Shown: positions 8,790 through 17,022 of the stretch, one piece after another
Numbering within the stretch: position 1 is the stretch's first letter
Layout of the letters: every line of letters begins with the position of its first letter
Assembly (NCBI GenBank): GCA_018061965.1
Contig: JAGOTG010000001.1
Span: forward strand, 328,155 to 392,154
DNA from: Legionellaceae bacterium
Lineage (GTDB): Bacteria; Pseudomonadota; Gammaproteobacteria; Legionellales; Legionellaceae
DNA length: 64,000 bases
Direction: 5' to 3'
Notes under the pieces: model-generated
Databases searched by the model: none
The model's input: the letters and a program-made list of their open reading frames with translations, nothing else
Told to the model about the DNA's origin: nothing
Program-made: the position numbers and the translations under genes

Positions 8790-10106
8790 TTACGATTTTA
8801 GAAAAAATCCAACAGCGTGACACAATGCCGCATCCTCAGAGCAGAATACGTCTAACATTAAGCTCAAAATGTCTGGAGATGGTGTAAATGGTTTTTTCTG
8901 CCACGTATGACCGCTATCGATGGTTGTATAAATGATAGGAATAAACTGATCTGTTTCCGTATCTTCATTCGTTGCAAATCCAACTGCGGCACAAAATCGA
9001 TTACTGATATCACAGTGTAATGCTGTGAATGTGTTGACCAGCGTTGGATCGCTAGCAACAATCTCTGCTGTGTCCTGCCAAGTTAAGCCCCCGTTTTTAG
9101 TAAGATAAGCATGTGTATTATTACCTGTAACCGTAGTCGTTGTTTCTTCTGGTGTCCCTGAAGTTTTCGTAGTGTAGAGCGTTCCTAAGGCAATACAGCT
9201 TAAACCTGATGGGTCGCAAGATAGGATACTAAGGATATCGCTTGTAGATTCAATGAGTTCTTGATTGTTTTGACGCGTAAGCATCAGTGGTTTGGGATCT
9301 GACCAAGTAATACCACTGTCATGGGTAGAATATATAAATGCAGTGGGTGTGGATGGTGTTGGTAGGGTGTCTTGCAATGAATTATTGGCTTCGACTGTAC
9401 TGGTAAGTGCTGTACAGAATAGTCCGCTTTGGTCACAGGCCAGATCGAGGATGGTGATACCATTGGGCGCACTGGGAGGCACAGTAAGAGGCGTAGCTGC
9501 AGACCAGGACTCTCCGCCATTTTGAGTGGTGAACAGCGTTGGTATCTGTTGAGTTTTCGATGTCGTATTGGTCGCCAATATGCAAGAATTAGCAGTGGTA
9601 TTACATTTTAAACGAATAAAAGGATATTCATCGACTAAGCTTTGATCTTCTGATTGAGGGGATAAAGACAGAAGCTGAGGCATACTCCAATTTTGCCCGG
9701 TATCGTGGGATGTATAAGTGAATACATTAGAATGGTTGCCAGTGCTTGTAGTCCCTGCGATGACACAGTCTTGTCCAGTAGTATTACATCGTATCGTCAT
9801 AAAATTTTGGTTACTATCGGTGGGATCGGCCACGTTATCCTCTTGTTGATCTGGATGAGATAATAAGGTGCCTTGACTCCATGTGATGCCGCCGTTACCG
9901 GTAGTATAGACAACATGATCTAAGGTGTTGGGGTGATGTGCAACGCCTACAGAAATACACGATTGCCCTGAACTGTCGCAGGCTATTCCAGTTAAATTAT
10001 TAAAATGTGTGGTAATTTGCATGGCATCGGATTCAGACCATGCCATGATTGAGTGGAGTCCTCCTACTAACAACACACAGCTTGGTAGTAATCTTGCTAT
10101 TTTCAT
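8790..10106 (-). CDS. Secreted seven-repeat beta-propeller-like protein with Asp-box motifs and paired cysteines
   Basis: The 438-residue product has a signal peptide (residues 1 to about 22, ending SIMA). The rest is built of about seven repeats of 55-65 residues. Six contain an Asp-box such as NGGITWS, HDSGITWS or NGGESWS, and all seven contain a Cys-x6/7-Cys pair such as CDSSGQSC or CDPSGLSC followed by a small hydrophobic strand. This fits a seven-bladed propeller of the sialidase/BNR or Ycf48-like type with one disulfide per blade, exported to the periplasm or outside. The sialidase catalytic residues are not evident, so I infer a binding rather than enzymatic role. It stands alone, convergent with the NUDIX gene. 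Confidence 0.75.
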   Translation of the reverse strand: MKIARLLPSCVLLVGGLHSIMAWSESDAMQITTHFNNLTGIACDSSGQSCISVGVAHHPNTLDHVVYTTGNGGITWSQGTLLSHPDQQEDNVADPTDSNQNFMTIRCNTTGQDCVIAGTTSTGNHSNVFTYTSHDTGQNWSMPQLLSLSPQSEDQSLVDEYPFIRLKCNTTANSCILATNTTSKTQQIPTLFTTQNGGESWSAATPLTVPPSAPNGITILDLACDQSGLFCTALTSTVEANNSLQDTLPTPSTPTAFIYSTHDSGITWSDPKPLMLTRQNNQELIESTSDILSILSCDPSGLSCIALGTLYTTKTSGTPEETTTTVTGNNTHAYLTKNGGLTWQDTAEIVASDPTLVNTFTALHCDISNRFCAAVGFATNEDTETDQFIPIIYTTIDSGHTWQKKPFTPSPDILSLMLDVFCSEDAALCHAVGFFLKS

Positions 10107-10148
10107 AAAATATCCTAAGTGATTGAGTGTTAGGGATTTCGGACTTTA
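10107..10148. other. Start of the 430-base gene-free stretch 10107-10536
   Basis: Between the divergent propeller gene and coaBC there are 430 bases with no supported gene. Most of it is the palindromic element described next; the remainder, about 10330-10500, is AT-rich and holds no clear signal apart from a TATACT hexamer close to coaBC. A 64-codon frame on the minus strand here is a by-product of the palindrome. Confidence 0.6.
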
Positions 10149-10327
10149 GGATCGTGTTCGAAATAACTACCCATTTTAGCATCAAATCTGAACATTTTTT
10201 GACACGTTCGGATCTTTAAAAAAAGCCCAATGTACCGCAAGTACACCTCGCCTTTTTGAAAGATCCGAACGTGTCAATCCAATATTCAGCTTCGCGCCAA
10301 AATGGGAAGTTATTCCAGACACGATCT
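10149..10327. repeat. Long nested inverted repeat (hairpin or MITE-like element)
   Basis: A perfect 17-base arm, GACACGTTCGGATCTTT at 10201-10217, pairs with 10259-10275. Outside it, 10149-10177 pairs imperfectly with 10299-10327 (about 24 of 29 positions). At the tip, TGTAC (10231-10235) pairs with GTACA (10241-10245). The whole unit could fold into one hairpin of about 180 bases. This architecture fits a non-autonomous mobile element or an intergenic repeat family. No open frame of interest lies inside. Confidence 0.7.
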
Positions 10328-10536
10328 TTTTTTTGATTTTATAAGAATTTTTCATGTGTGTAAATCTTTTAACCAATATTGACTTAAATCAGGGTTTATC
10401 ATTTGATTTTACTTGATATTTATTATATGAGCAGTTAGTCTCTAGAATTTATTACTTTATTAATTTTATGCCAAGTTTGATGCTGGGTATATGCAGGTTA
10501 TCCGGAGTGTCTCATCCGTAAAGGGTATACTATAGA

Positions 10537-11793
10537 ATGTTGAATAATAGATGGCCCAAACTAGGTGAATTAGCTGGGGTCAAAATTGTTTTGGGCGTTT
10601 GTGGCAGCATAGCTGTTTATAAAGCTGCTTATTTGGTGCGGGAACTATGTGCCTTGGGTGCCTGTGTGAGAGTGGTTATGACAGAGGGTGCGTTGGCCTT
10701 TATGCAGCCCATGACTTTCCAAGCGCTCTCTGGTGAAGCGGTGCTTTGCGATTTACTGAATGAGCGAGCCGAACGCGCTATGGGGCATATTGAGTTGGCG
10801 AGGTGGGCTGATTATTTATTGATTGCGCCTGCTTCTGCAAATTTTATTGCCAAAATGACTCATGGAGTGGCAGATGATTTGTTATCGACGCTTTATTTGG
10901 CTACTGTTGCTCCAGTGATTATTTGCCCTGCTATGAACCAAAATATGTGGGCACATCCTGCGACCATCGCGAATTGTTCCTTATTACGCGATCGGGGTGC
11001 GCTATTTTGTGGACCGGACATCGGATTTCAAGCTTGTGGAGATATGGGGCTGGGACGCATGGTTGAGGCAGACACCATTGTGGCCATGTTGCGGCTTTAC
11101 CCTGTGCATAATAGATTACAAGGTAAAGAATTTCTGATTACAGCGGGACCAACTCGAGAGGCCATTGATCCTGTCCGTTATCTGAGTAATTATAGTTCTG
11201 GAAAAATGGGGTATGCATTGGCACAGGCTGCGCAGATTGCCGGTGCACGGGTAACGTTGATTAGCGGACCTTGTGCTTTACCGGCTCCTTTTGGAGTTCA
11301 ACGCATCCTGGTTAGTTCTGCGGAAGATATGCTAACAGCCGTTATGGCACATTTGAAACCTAATAGGGTGTTTATCGGCGCGGCAGCAGTAGCTGATTAT
11401 CGTATTATGGCGCCTAAAGCAGAAAAATTAAAACGCCAGGATAATGAGTCGATGACGCTTGTCTTACAAAAAAACCCAGATATCTTGGCGGCGGTTGTTG
11501 CAAGTAAACAAGCCGCCATGGTGATTGGCTTTGCTGCAGAAACCCATGATGTTTTGGCGTATGCCGCAGATAAATTATCTGCCAAGAAAGTAGATATGAT
11601 GATTGCGAATCAAGTTGGAGACGGCTTGGGTTTTGAGGTAGAAGATAACCAAGTTACCATTTTAACCGCAAAACAGCAGATTACGTTGGCTTTGGCCCCC
11701 AAAATTACTTTGGCTGGACAAATTATGCTAGTGATTGCTCAAACTTTAGAAAATGACGTTAGGAGTTGTTATGAACCCTGCTATTCAAATTAA
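10537..11793 (+). CDS. coaBC: Bifunctional phosphopantothenoylcysteine decarboxylase/phosphopantothenate-cysteine ligase
   Basis: The enzyme makes 4'-phosphopantetheine in CoA synthesis. The N-terminal CoaC flavoprotein domain (about 14-190) has [15 protein letters not shown] and the PAMNQNMW segment. The C-terminal CoaB domain (about 200-400) has [18 protein letters not shown] and [10 protein letters not shown]. The length of 418 is typical. No strong ribosome-binding site precedes the ATG. A TATACT at 10526-10531 lies only 5 bases upstream, so either the message is nearly leaderless or the promoter is elsewhere. The 3' end overlaps dut. Confidence 0.95.
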   Translation: MLNNRWPKLGELAGVKIVLGVCGSIAVYKAAYLVRELCALGACVRVVMTEGALAFMQPMTFQALSGEAVLCDLLNERAERAMGHIELARWADYLLIAPASANFIAKMTHGVADDLLSTLYLATVAPVIICPAMNQNMWAHPATIANCSLLRDRGALFCGPDIGFQACGDMGLGRMVEADTIVAMLRLYPVHNRLQGKEFLITAGPTREAIDPVRYLSNYSSGKMGYALAQAAQIAGARVTLISGPCALPAPFGVQRILVSSAEDMLTAVMAHLKPNRVFIGAAAVADYRIMAPKAEKLKRQDNESMTLVLQKNPDILAAVVASKQAAMVIGFAAETHDVLAYAADKLSAKKVDMMIANQVGDGLGFEVEDNQVTILTAKQQITLALAPKITLAGQIMLVIAQTLENDVRSCYEPCYSN

Positions 11794-12229
11794 AATTTTA
11801 AATCCGCGAGTGGGTGATAGTATCGAATTGCCACAATACGCAACCCCTGGTTCCGCTGGTCTTGATTTGCGCGTATGCATTGATGAACCGTTACAAATTC
11901 GTGCTCAAGAAACCGTTCTGTTACCGACTGGGTTGGCTATTTACATTGCGGATCCTATGTTAGCGGCAGTAATTTTGCCGCGTTCAGGACTAGGGCATAA
12001 ACATGGTATTGTTTTGGGCAATTTAGTCGGACTCATTGATTCTGATTATCAAGGCGAATTGAAAATATCTTGTTGGAATCGTAATTCAGAACACTTTACT
12101 GTGCAGCCTGGAGATAGGATTGCGCAATTGGTATTCTTACCGGTGGTTCGTGTCGAGTTTCAAGTCGTAGAGACATTTACTCAAACAAGCCGTGGCGAAG
12201 GTGGATTTGGGAGTTCTGGGAGAGCATGA
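11771..12229 (+). CDS. dut: Deoxyuridine 5'-triphosphate nucleotidohydrolase (dUTPase)
   Basis: The enzyme converts dUTP to dUMP and pyrophosphate, keeping uracil out of DNA. All five trimeric dUTPase motifs are present: PGSAGLDLR (26-34), [11 protein letters not shown] (70-80), GLIDSDYQG (87-95), GDRIAQL (114-120) and [10 protein letters not shown] (141-150). The start chosen has AGGAG at 11761-11765 and lies inside the end of coaBC, giving 152 residues. The order coaBC-dut-algC also occurs in Pseudomonas. Confidence 0.97.
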   Translation: MNPAIQIKILNPRVGDSIELPQYATPGSAGLDLRVCIDEPLQIRAQETVLLPTGLAIYIADPMLAAVILPRSGLGHKHGIVLGNLVGLIDSDYQGELKISCWNRNSEHFTVQPGDRIAQLVFLPVVRVEFQVVETFTQTSRGEGGFGSSGRA

Positions 12230-13629
12230 TGACGAAGCAGACACCCTATCAAATCTGCTCTGTGGAGCAGTCAATATTTCGGGCTTATGATATTCGGGGT
12301 ATTGTGGGTTCACAAATTAATGGGGATGTGTTTTACACGATTGCTAGAGCGATAGGTTATCGTTTGCATACTTTGGGTCGTGCACAAATTGTGTTAGCAC
12401 GTGATGGTCGGCTAACTAGTCCAGATTTGGCGCAGGCAATTACTGCCGGTTTATTGGACAGTGGCATCGATGTGGTTGATTTGGGTGCTGTGCCGACGCC
12501 TGTTATGTATTACGCAACGCACGTGACGGGAATAGATAGTGGTATCATGGTCACAGGCAGCCATAATCCCTCTGATTATAATGGGATTAAAATTGTATTA
12601 GCGGGCACGACCTTGGCCCAAGATGAGATTCAAACTTTATATGAACTCATTCAAACCAACACGAGACATCAAGGTCAGGGCCAATACCAAACACGCGCGA
12701 TGCTACCAGATTACTGCCAACGTATTTTGAGCGATGTGAATTTAGAGCGGCCTTTGCGAGTTGTAGCTGATTGCGGTAATGGCATTGGCGGGGTGATTGT
12801 ACCGGTTCTCTTGCGTCAATTGGGATGTGAGGTGATTGATTTATACTGTGAAGTAGATGGTCGTTTTCCTAATCATCATCCTGATCCCAGTGTGGAATCT
12901 AATTTGGTGGATTTGAAGGCCGCCGTTCAAATGCATAAAGCTGATTTGGGATTGGCATTTGATGGGGATGCGGACCGGTTGGGCGTGGTCACGAATGAGG
13001 GTACATTAATTTGGCCAGATCGTTTGTTAATGTTTTATGCGCCGTACCTTTTACGCACTCAGCGTGATGCAACTATAGTGTATGATGTTAAATGCTCTCG
13101 TCATTTAACTCAGGTGATCCAAGATGCTGGTGGAAAGGCCAAAATGTGTCCTACTGGACATTCATTGGTTAAAAAAGTTATGAAAGACGAACAAGCTATT
13201 TTAGCAGGGGAAATGAGCGGACATATCTTTTTCAAAGACCGCTGGTATGGCTTTGATGATGCGGTTTATTCGGCTTGTCGACTGCTAGAGCTTTTATCAC
13301 AATCTTCTAGCACTGTTGAAGAACAATTTTCACAAGTGCCCAATAGCATTGCAACTCCAGAAATAAAAATTCCAATTTATGATGAGAAGAAATTCGTATT
13401 CATGCAATCATTTGCACAAAATGCACAATTCCCTAATGCCGAATTGATTCATATTGATGGTTTGCGCGTTGAGTTTCCGCATGGGTGGGGATTGTTGCGC
13501 GCTTCGAATACAACTCCTTGCTTAGTTGCGCGTTTTGAAGCGCATAATGAACAGGGATTGCAGGAAATTCAAACGTTGTTTCGTGTGCAACTTCAAGCAT
13601 TGGATGATACCTTATCTATCCCCTTTTGA
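12226..13629 (+). CDS. algC: Phosphomannomutase/phosphoglucomutase, AlgC-like
   Basis: The 467-residue enzyme interconverts hexose 1- and 6-phosphates for LPS and exopolysaccharide precursors. The phosphoserine is S112 in TGSHNP, the metal-binding loop is DGDADR at 246-251, and the sugar-binding GEMSGH follows. The ATG overlaps the dut stop; a second ATG is at 12229. The coaBC-dut-algC context favours algC over other phosphohexomutases, although substrate preference cannot be read directly. Confidence 0.88.
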   Translation: MMTKQTPYQICSVEQSIFRAYDIRGIVGSQINGDVFYTIARAIGYRLHTLGRAQIVLARDGRLTSPDLAQAITAGLLDSGIDVVDLGAVPTPVMYYATHVTGIDSGIMVTGSHNPSDYNGIKIVLAGTTLAQDEIQTLYELIQTNTRHQGQGQYQTRAMLPDYCQRILSDVNLERPLRVVADCGNGIGGVIVPVLLRQLGCEVIDLYCEVDGRFPNHHPDPSVESNLVDLKAAVQMHKADLGLAFDGDADRLGVVTNEGTLIWPDRLLMFYAPYLLRTQRDATIVYDVKCSRHLTQVIQDAGGKAKMCPTGHSLVKKVMKDEQAILAGEMSGHIFFKDRWYGFDDAVYSACRLLELLSQSSSTVEEQFSQVPNSIATPEIKIPIYDEKKFVFMQSFAQNAQFPNAELIHIDGLRVEFPHGWGLLRASNTTPCLVARFEAHNEQGLQEIQTLFRVQLQALDDTLSIPF

Positions 13630-13786
13630 TGTGCTTAGAATACTGATATAATTCGCAAATTTTGTTATGAAACAAAAAATGCTGCATATAGGATCTTGGG
13701 ATATATTTGCGAGAATGCAAAATAATTGCTAAGCTATAAATAGTATTCTGAGTTCATAAATGGATAAGACACAAGGTGAGTATTGC

Positions 13787-14701
13787 ATGACAAAACAAAG
13801 AACTCCGAATAAAATTATTCAAGCAACAGGCGTAGGTTTACACTCAGGAGAAAAAGTATTATTAACTTTGCATCCTGCTCCTGATAATACCGGAATTGTG
13901 TTTCGTCGCATTGATCTGGACCCGATTGTAGAAATTCCTGCGTCGTATGAAAATGTGTGCGAAACGATGCTATGTACCACTTTACAACATAATGGTGTGA
14001 AAGTTGCAACTGTTGAGCATTTGTTATCTGCTTTGGCAGGCTTAGGAATTGATAATGCCTATGTGGATGTTAATGCTGCAGAAGTTCCGATCATGGATGG
14101 CAGTGCCGCGCCTTTTGTTTTTTTAATTCAGTCGGCTGGTATTCGTGAACAAATTGCAAAGAAACGTTATATTCGCATTTTGAAGCCTATTCGGGTTGAA
14201 GAACACGGAAAATATGTCCAATTTTTGCCACACGACGGGTACCGAATTTCTTTTACGATTGATTTTGACCATCCTGTATTTACACATAGACCACAAAGCT
14301 CAGTTTTTGATTTTTCAACAACAGCTTATATTAAACAAGTATGTCGTGCGAGAACCTTTGGATTTTTATCTGATTATGAACGCCTACGCGTGAGCGATTT
14401 GGCCAAAGGAGGAAGTTTAGATAATGCTATTGTGGTGGATGAATATCGTATATTGAATGATGATGGTTTGCGATTTGAAGATGAGTTTGTCAAACATAAA
14501 GTATTAGATACCATTGGTGACCTTTATTTGTTGGGTTCTAGTTTGATTGGTGCGTTTGAAGGCTATCGTTCTGGGCATGAATTAAATAATAAATTACTGC
14601 GCAAGCTCATGGCTCATCAAGATGCTTGGGAATATACTTATTTTGATACAGAAGAGTATCATCCAGTATTTAATCCCAAATTGGTGATTGTGAACGGATA
14701 A
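13787..14701 (+). CDS. lpxC: UDP-3-O-acyl-N-acetylglucosamine deacetylase
   Basis: LpxC performs the committed step of lipid A synthesis. The start with [20 protein letters not shown] is preferred over the ATG at 13760, because AAGGTGAG lies 6 bases upstream and it matches the standard N-terminus. Zinc ligands H78, H237 (FVKHKVLD) and D241 and the catalytic base H264 (SGHELNN) are all present at the expected spacing, in 304 residues. Unlike the usual ftsZ-lpxC arrangement, it follows algC at a distance of about 160 bases and is probably expressed alone. Confidence 0.96.
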   Translation: MTKQRTPNKIIQATGVGLHSGEKVLLTLHPAPDNTGIVFRRIDLDPIVEIPASYENVCETMLCTTLQHNGVKVATVEHLLSALAGLGIDNAYVDVNAAEVPIMDGSAAPFVFLIQSAGIREQIAKKRYIRILKPIRVEEHGKYVQFLPHDGYRISFTIDFDHPVFTHRPQSSVFDFSTTAYIKQVCRARTFGFLSDYERLRVSDLAKGGSLDNAIVVDEYRILNDDGLRFEDEFVKHKVLDTIGDLYLLGSSLIGAFEGYRSGHELNNKLLRKLMAHQDAWEYTYFDTEEYHPVFNPKLVIVNG

Positions 14702-14722
14702 AAGATAGTACAGCGAGCGTTA

Positions 14723-14896
14723 ACTTGATTTTGTCTCCGGTAGTTCGTACCCAAATAGTACAAAACTTGATTTTGTGCTGTGGGGTACTATGATGGCGGG
14801 TATACCATCGTGCATCGAAAGATGCGCGCGACGTCTGCCCTACCACAATGCCACTCCTCGATGAGCGTTGGGGGGGGGGGGGACACAATCAAGTTG
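14723..14896. repeat. Intergenic inverted repeat, related to one at 38.46-38.58 kb, with a G13 tract
   Basis: Between lpxC and the dciA-like gene, AACTTGATTTTGTCTCC (14723-14739) is inverted, with two mismatches, at 14880-14896. An inner stretch from 14749 (ACCCAAA, then ACTTGATTTTGTG, then GGGGT and GGGTAT) matches 38461-38516 in the same order. Thirteen consecutive Gs occupy 14870-14882. This looks like a dispersed palindromic repeat family placed at gene ends. Confidence 0.6.
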
Positions 14897-14904
14897 GCGA
14901 GGCA

Positions 14905-15192
14905 CTAGAGTTGTATTTTTATTTCGACAGTTGTCAGTTGATGTAATTTTCCCTTAGAACGTAAGGTATCGCGTAGTTCTGGCACAAAATAGCGTAATGA
15001 TGTTGCCCATGCTGAGCTGTCTGTAATTAAAATTAATTTACCTGAACGAAAACTGCCCACTTGGCAATGAGGTTGTAATTCAGGTGGTAAGTGAAGCAAC
15101 ACAAGATGTGATAACTCTTCTAATTTGATTGCTTCCAAACAGATGTGACTTAATTTAGAATTTAAACATTTACTGATCTGACGCATTTGCAT
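14905..15192 (-). CDS. dciA: DciA-like protein (DUF721)
   Basis: The 95-residue product contains the DUF721 core. After a variable N-terminus it has a conserved stretch with GKLILITDSSAWATSLRYF followed by VPELRDTLR. DciA proteins load or stimulate the replicative helicase DnaB in bacteria that lack DnaC. The gene lies opposite and next to lpxC, where DUF721 genes are also found in other gammaproteobacteria. It is short for the family but shows the typical core. Confidence 0.75.
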   Translation of the reverse strand: MQMRQISKCLNSKLSHICLEAIKLEELSHLVLLHLPPELQPHCQVGSFRSGKLILITDSSAWATSLRYFVPELRDTLRSKGKLHQLTTVEIKIQL

Positions 15193-15261
15193 TTATTGCC
15201 TACTTAGATATTATAAGTAAGCATATAAGAATACACATCGCCATACAAGTGAGGATTTAGA

Positions 15262-15702
15262 ATGGCTGGAAAAGAAACAGAGAATGTCATTGTGTATCAA
15301 GCACGGTTGCATTGGATTTTATTTTTTGGTCCAGTCGCTTTGGTTATGGTTGCCTGGATAATGAATTATTATCTGCATGCGCCACATGAATTAGGATGGG
15401 CTGTGGGTGCTGTAGCGGTGATTTGGGAATTTGTTGTATGGTTAACATATCAATTTTCTTTTTTGAATATTAAGAAAAATCGGGTTGTGATGTGCAGCGG
15501 TATTCTGGTCCGGCAAACGGTTGATATCCCGATGAATAAAATTGAAAGTATTGATATTCGACAATCGATACTGGGCAGTATATTGCAATATGGTTCTTTA
15601 GTGATTACGGGGACAGGCGGAACACGCCAGTCGATTAACTTCCTAGACAAGCCCCTAACTTGTCGTCGTTATATAGAAAACTTAATGTATGATACCCCCT
15701 AG
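15262..15702 (+). CDS. PH-domain membrane protein (bPH2, YdbS-like)
   Basis: The 146-residue product has two hydrophobic segments (about 18-36 and 46-64), then a bacterial PH domain with [18 protein letters not shown] and [18 protein letters not shown]. This is the layout of YdbS/YdbT-type inner-membrane proteins. Their biochemical role is poorly known. GTGAGGA lies upstream. It overlaps the start of cbpA by 14 bases, so the two may be co-translated. Confidence 0.8.
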   Translation: MAGKETENVIVYQARLHWILFFGPVALVMVAWIMNYYLHAPHELGWAVGAVAVIWEFVVWLTYQFSFLNIKKNRVVMCSGILVRQTVDIPMNKIESIDIRQSILGSILQYGSLVITGTGGTRQSINFLDKPLTCRRYIENLMYDTP

Positions 15703-16609
15703 CGCGCACTCCAAAGATTATTATGCTGTGATGGGATTACAGCTTGATGCCTCTGCCCAAGACGTTAAAACGGCTTACCGTCGTTTGGCACGCAAATATC
15801 ATCCGGATTTAAATAAAGAAGTTGATGCAGAAAAAAAATTTAAGGATCTGGGTGAGGCTTACGAGGTATTAAAAGATCCCGAAAAGCGCAAAATTTACGA
15901 CCAGATGCGCACCCAAACGCAACATCAACAGGAAAGTGGATATTCTGGTACACACAGTCGAGGTCCTATGGGGTCTGATTGGGGACAGGAAGCACCTACA
16001 GGTGGGTTTGATGCCGATTGGTTTGAAACCTTATTTGGTGCGCATAGGCAGCGTGGCGGAGCCGATCTCCATGGTAAAATCACGATTTCTTTACAAGAAG
16101 CTTATTCGGGCGTAGACAAAGAGATTACGTTTCCAGCATCAAACCAAACGTCTCAACCACAAAAATTAAGAGTCAAGATTCCCGCGGGTGTTAAATCCGA
16201 ACAAAAAATTCGTTTGGCCGGCGTAGGCGAGTCTGGGCACCAAGGTGCACCGAGCGGTGATTTGTATCTTACGATTGCTGTGAAACGAGATCCAATCTTT
16301 GATTTGGTAGGCAACGATGTGTATGTCACGTTGCCGGTTACCCCATGGGAAGCTGCGTTAGGCGCGACCATCACAGTACCGACTCTGCACGGCAAAGTCG
16401 CATTAAAAATTCCTCCTCACTCACAAGGGGGGCAAACATTTCGTCTTAAAAAGAAAGGATTCTCCGCTGCAAACCCTGGTGATCAACTAGTGCTGCTCAA
16501 AATTGTGATTCCACAACCTACAACGCCAGCTGCCAATGATTTGTATCAGCAAATGGCAAAAGAAATGGCATTTAATCCAAGAAAGCAGCTGGAGGATTAT
16601 CATGGCTAA
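15689..16609 (+). CDS. cbpA: Curved DNA-binding protein CbpA, DnaJ-class co-chaperone
   Basis: The 306-residue product has an N-terminal J domain (about 9-75) with the HPD motif in KYHPDLNKE, a Gly-rich linker, and the paired C-terminal substrate-binding domains, without the zinc finger of DnaJ. This is the type-II layout of CbpA, which stimulates DnaK and binds curved DNA. The next gene encodes its modulator CbpM, confirming the assignment. The two genes overlap by 8 bases. Confidence 0.92.
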   Translation: MIPPSAHSKDYYAVMGLQLDASAQDVKTAYRRLARKYHPDLNKEVDAEKKFKDLGEAYEVLKDPEKRKIYDQMRTQTQHQQESGYSGTHSRGPMGSDWGQEAPTGGFDADWFETLFGAHRQRGGADLHGKITISLQEAYSGVDKEITFPASNQTSQPQKLRVKIPAGVKSEQKIRLAGVGESGHQGAPSGDLYLTIAVKRDPIFDLVGNDVYVTLPVTPWEAALGATITVPTLHGKVALKIPPHSQGGQTFRLKKKGFSAANPGDQLVLLKIVIPQPTTPAANDLYQQMAKEMAFNPRKQLEDYHG

Positions 16610-16928
16610 AGATACTGAAATAACAGAAGTCATGATCGATAATACCTCAACAACCATCAGTTTTGTAGAAATCTGTCGGCAATACGGTGTTTCAGAAGAG
16701 ATATTGTTTGAATTTTTGGAATATGGTTTGATTACTGAGATTTTGACACCCAACAAACACCTGATGTTTGAACCCGAGCATTTACAAAGAATTTTATCAG
16801 CTTGTCGGTTGCACACAGATTTGGAGATTAATACCCATGGGGTGATTTTGGCGTTGGAATTGATGGATGAACTAAGGGAACTGCGGCGCGAATTAGAGAT
16901 ACTGCGCAGGCATTTACACAATGGATAA
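16602..16928 (+). CDS. cbpM: Chaperone modulatory protein CbpM
   Basis: The ATG at 16602 is used because GGAGG lies just upstream and gives a 108-residue product, the usual CbpM size; a longer frame from 16536 would overlap cbpA heavily. The MerR-like helical fold is suggested by [20 protein letters not shown] and the C-terminal helix [16 protein letters not shown]. CbpM binds the J domain of CbpA and blocks its activity. Confidence 0.85.
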   Translation: MAKDTEITEVMIDNTSTTISFVEICRQYGVSEEILFEFLEYGLITEILTPNKHLMFEPEHLQRILSACRLHTDLEINTHGVILALELMDELRELRRELEILRRHLHNG

Positions 16929-16941
16929 AAGGTTTTTCTGA

Positions 16942-16995
16942 CACGTCATTTCGAGCAGCGAAGAATCTCCCATACTGAAGGAGATCCTTCGTCGC
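16942..16995. repeat. Small intergenic palindromic repeat
   Basis: GCGAAGAATCTCC (16958-16970) is nearly inverted at 16980-16995 (GGAGATCCTTCGTCGC). The left side begins CGTCATTTCGAGCAGCGAAG, the wording of an intergenic repeat type seen in many bacterial genomes. It sits between the convergent cbpM and the 813-residue gene and could also help end transcription. Confidence 0.55.
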
Positions 16996-17022
16996 AAGCT
17001 CCAACAAGGCGAAACTTACCAA

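Noticed and set aside
10182..10376. A 64-codon frame on the minus strand in the palindromic element
   Set aside because: It exists only because the long inverted repeat lacks stops in this frame; no ribosome-binding site or homology is seen.
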